In this document: positions 58,949 to 64,000 of the stretch, in pieces
Layout of the letters: every line of letters begins with the position of its first letter
How positions within the stretch are numbered: position 1 is the first letter of the stretch
Assembly: GCA_902571005.1 (NCBI GenBank)
Contig: CACGAG010000008.1
Coordinates: 1 to 64,000, forward strand
Origin: an uncultured Pelagibacteraceae bacterium
GTDB taxonomy: Bacteria > Pseudomonadota > Alphaproteobacteria > Pelagibacterales > AG-422-B15
Length of the DNA: 64,000 nt
Direction of reading: 5' to 3'
Program-made: the position numbers and the translations under genes
Notes under the pieces: generated by a model
The model's database searches: none
What the model saw: the letters and a program-made list of their open reading frames with translations, nothing else
What the model was told of the DNA's origin: nothing

Positions 58949-59590
58949 ATGAGTGATTTTTTTACAAAAGAGCTGCTTTATCGATTAGGGTCTGTTATAA
59001 TTTTTGTTCCATTAGTTATATTACCCCTTATTTACAATAATTATTTTTCTGTAATTGTTTTTCTTTTTATAACATCGATTATTTGTCTTGAGATTAATCA
59101 AATGAAAAATAAAAAAGGAAGTTATTTAATATTTAATTTATATTTGGTATTTACAGTATTGTCTTTTTTCTTATTTTTATTTTTGTTAATTACTGAAATA
59201 GTTTCAATGCTTTTTATATTAGCTACCATTGCTACAATTTGGCTTTTTGATACATTTTCTTACATAGGAGGGAAAATCATTGGAGGTGCTAAATTAATGC
59301 CAAAAATTAGTTCAGGTAAAACCGTAAGCGGATTTATCACAGGTGTATTCGTGACAGTGCTTCTTATTCAATTATTGTTTTATTATTTGGAAATTGAATA
59401 TAGATTTTCAATTTATTACACACTATTAATTATCGCGTTGTCTTTTGTTGGGGATACAGTTGTTTCAATGCTAAAACGATATGCATCTATAAAAGACTCG
59501 GGAAAAATCATGCCAGGGCATGGCGGACTTCTTGATAGATTTGACTCTTTTATAATTGTTTTTCTAATCTTCGGTATATCAAGTCTGTAA
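58949..59590 (+). CDS. cdsA: Phosphatidate cytidylyltransferase
   Basis: Makes CDP-diacylglycerol for phospholipid synthesis in the inner membrane. The 213-residue, multi-spanning protein ends with the CdsA signature KDSGKIMPGHGGLLDRFDSFI and has WLFDTFSYIGGKIIGGAKLMPKISSGKTVSGFITG. It is shorter than many CdsA proteins (around 260-280 residues), mainly by fewer N-terminal helices, but the catalytic part is complete. It abuts uppS and lies 1 bp before dxr. Confidence 0.95.
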   Translation: MSDFFTKELLYRLGSVIIFVPLVILPLIYNNYFSVIVFLFITSIICLEINQMKNKKGSYLIFNLYLVFTVLSFFLFLFLLITEIVSMLFILATIATIWLFDTFSYIGGKIIGGAKLMPKISSGKTVSGFITGVFVTVLLIQLLFYYLEIEYRFSIYYTLLIIALSFVGDTVVSMLKRYASIKDSGKIMPGHGGLLDRFDSFIIVFLIFGISSL

Positions 59591-59591
59591 C

Positions 59592-60743
59592 ATGAAAAAA
59601 ATTAATGTGGTTATTTATGGTGCTACTGGAAGTATTGGCAGATCTACATTGTCAATAATAAGTAAAAATTTAGATAAAATAAATATTGAGGGCATCACAT
59701 GCAATAAAAACATTTTAAAGCTTATTAAGATTGCAAAATCCTACAATGTAAAAAAAATTGGTTTTAACGAAAAGTCAATTCATAAGTACAATCAATTTAA
59801 TTTAAATAAATATGAAGTATTTAATGATGATACTAAATTTTATAGCATGATTTCAAAAAAAACTGATATTATTATTTTTGCTGCAAGTGGACTAACTTGT
59901 TTAGATCTCTTATTAAAGATATTAAAATCAGGAAAGATTGTTGGTATTGCTAATAAAGAATGTATAATTACACTTGGAAAGAAATTTATTAGTTTATCAA
60001 ATAAATTTAAAACTAAAATTATACCCTTAGACTCAGAGCATAATTCAATTTATCATTTATTAAGTAAAAATTTAGGAAAATATAAATCAATTACTATCAC
60101 TGCAACTGGCGGGCCGTTCCTGCATTATACAAAAAATAAATTGAGCTCAGTAACACCTCAGCAAGCAATCAGGCATCCAGTTTGGAATATGGGTAGTAAG
60201 ATCTCAATTGACTCAGCTACAATGATGAATAAAGCGCTTGAGATAATAGAGGCCAAATATTTATTTAATCTAAAGAATAATGAAATTAATGCTATTATAC
60301 ATCCCCAAGCTATTATTCACGCATTAATAAATTATGAAAATGGTATCAGTACAGCAATATTAAACAAACCAGATATGCGTATTCCTATTTCATCTTTATT
60401 TTTTGGATTTAATAAATATTCTAATGTTTATAAAGGTATCGAATTGACTAACTATTCAAACTTTGAATTCATTCCAATAGATAAAAATAAGTTTCCAGCA
60501 GTTGATCTGGGGTATCAGGTAATGAAAATTGGAGGCTTAGCACCACATATATTCAATTATTTGAATGAGATTTTGGTTAATTTATTCATAAAGAAAAGAA
60601 TAAGATTTCTTGATATTGTAAAATTAAATGAATTGAATATGGATAAGTTTTTCGGCAAAAATTCAAATATTGCTGATCCAAAACTCACTGATATTAAGAA
60701 TATTAATAATTGGATTGATAATAATTTATATCTTGGTAATTAA
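59592..60743 (+). CDS. dxr: 1-deoxy-D-xylulose 5-phosphate reductoisomerase
   Basis: Commits to the MEP isoprenoid pathway with NADPH. The 383-residue protein has the Rossmann start VVIYGATGSIGRSTLSII, VGIANKECIITLGKKF, the metal and substrate segments PLDSEHNSIYHLL and TATGGPFL, and SKISIDSATMMNKALEIIEAKYLF. The C-terminal helical domain is present. It is followed after only 8 bp by bamA; in most proteobacteria rseP lies between the two. Confidence 0.96.
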   Translation: MKKINVVIYGATGSIGRSTLSIISKNLDKINIEGITCNKNILKLIKIAKSYNVKKIGFNEKSIHKYNQFNLNKYEVFNDDTKFYSMISKKTDIIIFAASGLTCLDLLLKILKSGKIVGIANKECIITLGKKFISLSNKFKTKIIPLDSEHNSIYHLLSKNLGKYKSITITATGGPFLHYTKNKLSSVTPQQAIRHPVWNMGSKISIDSATMMNKALEIIEAKYLFNLKNNEINAIIHPQAIIHALINYENGISTAILNKPDMRIPISSLFFGFNKYSNVYKGIELTNYSNFEFIPIDKNKFPAVDLGYQVMKIGGLAPHIFNYLNEILVNLFIKKRIRFLDIVKLNELNMDKFFGKNSNIADPKLTDIKNINNWIDNNLYLGN

Positions 60744-60751
60744 GTAAAGTC

Positions 60752-63013
60752 ATGTTGCATCATTTTAAATTAAAATTCTTTCTTCTAATATTTATATTTT
60801 TCAAATGTACATCAATATCTTTTAGTGATGTAAACAAAATAGATGAAATTGATGTAGTCGGTTCACAGAGAGTTGATATTGAAACAGTAATATCATATTC
60901 AAATATAAGCAAAGGCGATATTTATACAGAAGAACTTGGAAATAAAATATTAAAAGACTTATTTGATACTAATCTATTTTCAAACATTGAAATTGCATTT
61001 GACGAAAATAGATTACAAATTAATGTAAAAGAAAACCCTACAATTAATTTAGTCAAGTTTACTGGTAATAGTAAAATTAAAGATGAAGATTTACTAGTTG
61101 AAATTTCTCTTAAAGAAAGATCTGTTTATTCAAGAAGCAGAGTAAAAAAAGACACTGAGAGAATGCTGTCCCTTTATCAGAGGTCAGGAAGGTTATCTAC
61201 GGAAATAATACCGAAAGTAGAATTATTAGATAATAATAGAGTGAATTTAACTTATGAGATTGAAGAGTCAGATGTTGCAAAAGTTTCTAAAATTATAATT
61301 CTTGGCAATGAAGTTTTTACATCATCTAAAATAAAATCTATAATGAAAACAAAAGAAAAAAGATTTTTGCGTTTTCTTTCATCGGCAGACAGATACGACC
61401 CTGATAAATTAGAGTATGATAAACAGCTTGTAACCGAATTTTACAATAATAACGGTTATCCTGAATTTCGATTTGTTTCAGCAATTGCACAACTCTCAAT
61501 AAATAAGAATGATTTTGAAATTATTTTATCTGTAAAGGAGGGGGATAAGTATGATTTTGGGAAGATAGATGTAGTTAGTAAGTTAGATAAAATAAGTATA
61601 GATTTTGTCTATAATCAAATACCATTTAGTACAGGAGATTTGTACAATGCAAATAAAATAAAGGATACAGTCAAACAAATAAAGAATTCTGCCGAACTAA
61701 GTGGATACACATTTATTGAAATCAATCCTAAACTTAACATTAATAGTGAAAAAAAATTAGTTAATATTAATTTTGAAATTAATGAGGGGCCTAGAGTTTA
61801 TATTAATAAAATTGATATCTTAGGGAATACTAGAACTGTAGATAAAGTGATAAGAAGAGAGTTTTCTATATCTGAAGGTGACGCCTATAACAAGCTTGCA
61901 ATTAATTATTCCAAAGACTCTATTAGGGCGCTAAATTTCTTTTCAGATGTTGATGTCAAAGAAGTGAGGACGAATTATTCTGATAAATTAGATTTAGAAA
62001 TATTCGTTGAAGAGAAAAATACTGGTGAAGCTTCTTTAGGGGCTGGTTACTCAAGTGCAACTTCCACATCATTAAATTTGGGTTTAAAAGAAACAAATTT
62101 TCTTGGTAAAGGTCAGAAGTTAAATTTTACAACAAGTTTCTCAAATACAAGAAATACTTACGATATATCTTTTACAGAACCATATTTTAATAACAAACAA
62201 CTGGCTTTAACTGGAAGTCTCTATAGTAATTTTACAGACCCAGGATCTGTTAATTATGAAACTGAAGATTTAGGTTTAGGGCTTGTTGCACAGTTTCCTC
62301 TTGCAGCAAGCACATATTTAAGTGCTAGATATTCACTTTTCACCTCAAAAGTGAAAGCGGATACTAATGCCACAGAGTACGAAAGACTTCTCTCTGGGAC
62401 AGATACAGTTTCTACTATTGGATATACATTAAAGTTCGATAAGAGAAATAGCAGATATAAACCTTCCTCAGGATATTTATTTGAAATTGACCAGGATATT
62501 GCAGGCTTAGGAGGTACAAGTTATTATTTAAAAAATAGTTTAGAATATAATATTTACAAAAGGTTAAATGAAAATTTAGTTGGTGCTTTTAAATTACAAG
62601 CAGGTAATTTAAATGGTTATAATAGTAAATACGCACCATTATCATCTAATTTTAAATTAGGAGGTAAAAGACTCAGAGGCTTTAAGTCGGGTAAAGTTGG
62701 TCCAAGAACCGGAAATTCCTACACAGGTGGACAATATTATTATTTGACATCAATTGAAACAAATATTGATTTTAATTTGGATGCTTTTGATATTACTAGT
62801 ACATTATTTGTTGATGTAGGGAGTGTATGGGGTTTAGAGAATCCAGCATATTCTAATATTAATGATGAACATGAAGTGCGTTCATCTTTAGGAGTTAATT
62901 TTAATTGGGATTCAGCAATTGGCCCTATAAATATTATTTATGCAACAATTCTGGCAGATGAAACTACTGATACTACAGATAATTTATATTTTGATATAGG
63001 ATATAATTTTTAG
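60752..63013 (+). CDS. bamA: Outer membrane protein assembly factor BamA
   Basis: Central beta-barrel of the machine inserting outer-membrane proteins. A signal peptide spans about residues 1-25 (KLKFFLLIFIFFKCTSISFS), followed by five POTRA repeats up to about residue 425 and a C-terminal 16-strand Omp85 barrel to residue 753, ending in the aromatic LYFDIGYNF. Segments ISVGSQRVDIETVI, NTRTVDKVIRREFSISEGDAYN and KLGGKRLRGFKSGKVGPR, which contains the barrel RGF motif, support the call. It lies 8 bp after dxr and 1 bp before skp. Confidence 0.96.
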   Translation: MLHHFKLKFFLLIFIFFKCTSISFSDVNKIDEIDVVGSQRVDIETVISYSNISKGDIYTEELGNKILKDLFDTNLFSNIEIAFDENRLQINVKENPTINLVKFTGNSKIKDEDLLVEISLKERSVYSRSRVKKDTERMLSLYQRSGRLSTEIIPKVELLDNNRVNLTYEIEESDVAKVSKIIILGNEVFTSSKIKSIMKTKEKRFLRFLSSADRYDPDKLEYDKQLVTEFYNNNGYPEFRFVSAIAQLSINKNDFEIILSVKEGDKYDFGKIDVVSKLDKISIDFVYNQIPFSTGDLYNANKIKDTVKQIKNSAELSGYTFIEINPKLNINSEKKLVNINFEINEGPRVYINKIDILGNTRTVDKVIRREFSISEGDAYNKLAINYSKDSIRALNFFSDVDVKEVRTNYSDKLDLEIFVEEKNTGEASLGAGYSSATSTSLNLGLKETNFLGKGQKLNFTTSFSNTRNTYDISFTEPYFNNKQLALTGSLYSNFTDPGSVNYETEDLGLGLVAQFPLAASTYLSARYSLFTSKVKADTNATEYERLLSGTDTVSTIGYTLKFDKRNSRYKPSSGYLFEIDQDIAGLGGTSYYLKNSLEYNIYKRLNENLVGAFKLQAGNLNGYNSKYAPLSSNFKLGGKRLRGFKSGKVGPRTGNSYTGGQYYYLTSIETNIDFNLDAFDITSTLFVDVGSVWGLENPAYSNINDEHEVRSSLGVNFNWDSAIGPINIIYATILADETTDTTDNLYFDIGYNF

Positions 63014-63014
63014 G

Positions 63015-63566
63015 ATGAAATTCATTTTTAAACACAAATATATTTTAGTTTTTTCTTTTCTGACACAGCTGATCTTTAGTCCTTCATACGCACAATATCC
63101 AGATACTAATATTGGTGTCATTGATATAAATTATATTTTGTCAGACTCTGATGCCGCCATAGATGCAGCAAAACAAATAGAAAATTATGCTAAGCAGATA
63201 GAAGAGGAAATAAATGAAACTGATCAAAGTTTAATTGATGAGCAGAACGAATTGATAGAGTCACAGCAAATAATGGCACCAGCAGCATTTGATGAAAAAA
63301 GAAAAGAATACGAGAGTAAAGTGCAAAATTATAACATTACAAGACAAGAAAAATTAATGTCAATTGACAGAATTGTATCTGAATCGAGAAATGAAGTTCT
63401 TAATGCATTGAAGCCAATTCTAGAGGAAATTTCAAACGAAAAGGGTATTACTGTTCTTTTAGAAAAAAATTCTGTTTTACTAAATGCTGAGAATATGGAT
63501 ATTACAGAAGAGGCACTAAAAGCTCTAAATAAAAAGCTTCCTAGTATTAAAGTATCCACCGAATAA
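63015..63566 (+). CDS. skp: Skp/OmpH-family periplasmic chaperone
   Basis: Periplasmic chaperone holding unfolded outer-membrane proteins for the Bam machine. The 183-residue protein has a signal peptide (about 1-26, cleavage near PSYA), GVIDINYILSDSDAAIDAA at the start of the mature chain, a long coiled, charged helical arm with EEINETDQSLIDEQNELIESQQI, and the C-terminal strand GITVLLEKNSVLLNAENMDITEE. The order bamA-skp-lpxD is the usual one. Confidence 0.92.
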   Translation: MKFIFKHKYILVFSFLTQLIFSPSYAQYPDTNIGVIDINYILSDSDAAIDAAKQIENYAKQIEEEINETDQSLIDEQNELIESQQIMAPAAFDEKRKEYESKVQNYNITRQEKLMSIDRIVSESRNEVLNALKPILEEISNEKGITVLLEKNSVLLNAENMDITEEALKALNKKLPSIKVSTE

Positions 63567-63571
63567 AAAGA

Positions 63572-64000
63572 ATGGTTCCTAGTTTTTTTAAGAAATTAGG
63601 TCCTATTGGTAGTGATTTAATAAAGTCTAAAATTAATTGCAAAGCTGTCAATGTTACAAGGGATGATTATTTTGATAATTTTGTAAGTATCATCAATGTT
63701 TCAAATAATTCACTATCTTTTTTATATGACAATGAAAAAATAGGTGACAATTTGCCACTGAGCTCTGGTGTCTTATGTACAGAGAAAATGGCTAATAAAA
63801 TAAACCCAAATCAAAAAAAATTTATTGTACGCAATGTGCAAGAATCTGTAGCAAAGTTATCAAATATTTTTTACAGAGACTTTACTGAAAAAGAAAAAAT
63901 GAATTTTGATAATCCAGTATTTGGAGAAAACTGCGAAATTGGTAATAATGTTACAATTGAAAACGGAGTAATAATTGGAAAAAATGTAAAAATAAATCAT
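63572..64000 (+). CDS. lpxD: UDP-3-O-acylglucosamine N-acyltransferase, N-terminal part (3' end outside window)
   Basis: Third enzyme of lipid A synthesis, N-acylating UDP-3-O-acylglucosamine. The frame from ATG 63572 is open to the window edge (143 codons) and is not in the ORF track. The visible part has the N-terminal domain with SFFKKLGPIGSDLI and the start of the hexapeptide repeat helix, GENCEIGNNVTIENGVIIGKNVKIN. The position directly after skp supports the call. The product should make a lipid A-bearing outer membrane with BamA and Skp. Confidence 0.88.
   Translation, partial: MVPSFFKKLGPIGSDLIKSKINCKAVNVTRDDYFDNFVSIINVSNNSLSFLYDNEKIGDNLPLSSGVLCTEKMANKINPNQKKFIVRNVQESVAKLSNIFYRDFTEKEKMNFDNPVFGENCEIGNNVTIENGVIIGKNVKINH

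Overview
The window is visibly A+T-rich, densely packed bacterial chromosome. Gene content and order point to a low-GC, probably marine and streamlined alphaproteobacterium. Four conserved alphaproteobacterial blocks occur in the usual internal order: gyrA-coaD-ppi-queA-tgt; tRNA-Leu-tig-clpP-clpX-lon-hup-tRNA-Val-tRNA-Asp; nuoA-N-birA-coaX-rnj-mce-proS-lolC-lolD-dnaE; and rpsB-tsf-pyrH-frr-uppS-cdsA-dxr-bamA-skp-lpxD. The genus cannot be fixed from the sequence alone; AT-rich SAR116-like, AEGEAN-169-like or related lineages are guesses. No phage, transposase, integrase or CRISPR array was seen.

Layout. 1-4.3 kb: 3' part of gyrA, then CoA synthesis (coaD), a secreted cyclophilin and the queuosine pair queA/tgt. 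4.3-11.5 kb: alternating-strand genes for acyl-CoA and aldehyde catabolism (PaaG-like hydratase/isomerase, ALDH, acyl-CoA carboxylase beta subunit, acyl-CoA dehydrogenase), with parE among them. 11.6-14.4 kb (minus strand): nitrogen-assimilation operon glnB-glnII-glnA, with PII and two different glutamine synthetases. 14.5-19.2 kb: NAD(P)HX repair, a secreted carboxylesterase, two tiny genes (DUF1543-like and DUF2256-like) and a 2-hydroxyacid dehydrogenase. 19.3-26.1 kb: protein folding and proteolysis genes, HU and three tRNAs. 26.2-30.2 kb: an accessory block between tRNA-Asp and nuoA (ceramidase-like secreted protein, SMP-30 lactonase, GST, flavodoxin-fold quinone reductase, small two-helix membrane protein). 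30.5-55.2 kb: about 25 kb on one strand with no gap above 6 bp, encoding all of complex I, then birA, coaX, RNase J, methylmalonyl-CoA epimerase, a DUF1467-like protein, proS, lolC/D and dnaE. 55.2-64 kb: a good promoter and structured leader, then translation and envelope genes, ending inside lpxD.

The genes are mostly housekeeping. What deserves a second look is mainly departures from the expected pattern: a tRNA-guanine transglycosylase that has lost two of its four zinc ligands, a PII protein with a T-loop one residue short, GSI and GSII in one operon under PII, an extra region of about 150 residues in NuoG, absence of rseP between dxr and bamA, and a pseudoknot-forming rpsB leader that covers the Shine-Dalgarno. 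I found no convincing wholly new multi-gene system.
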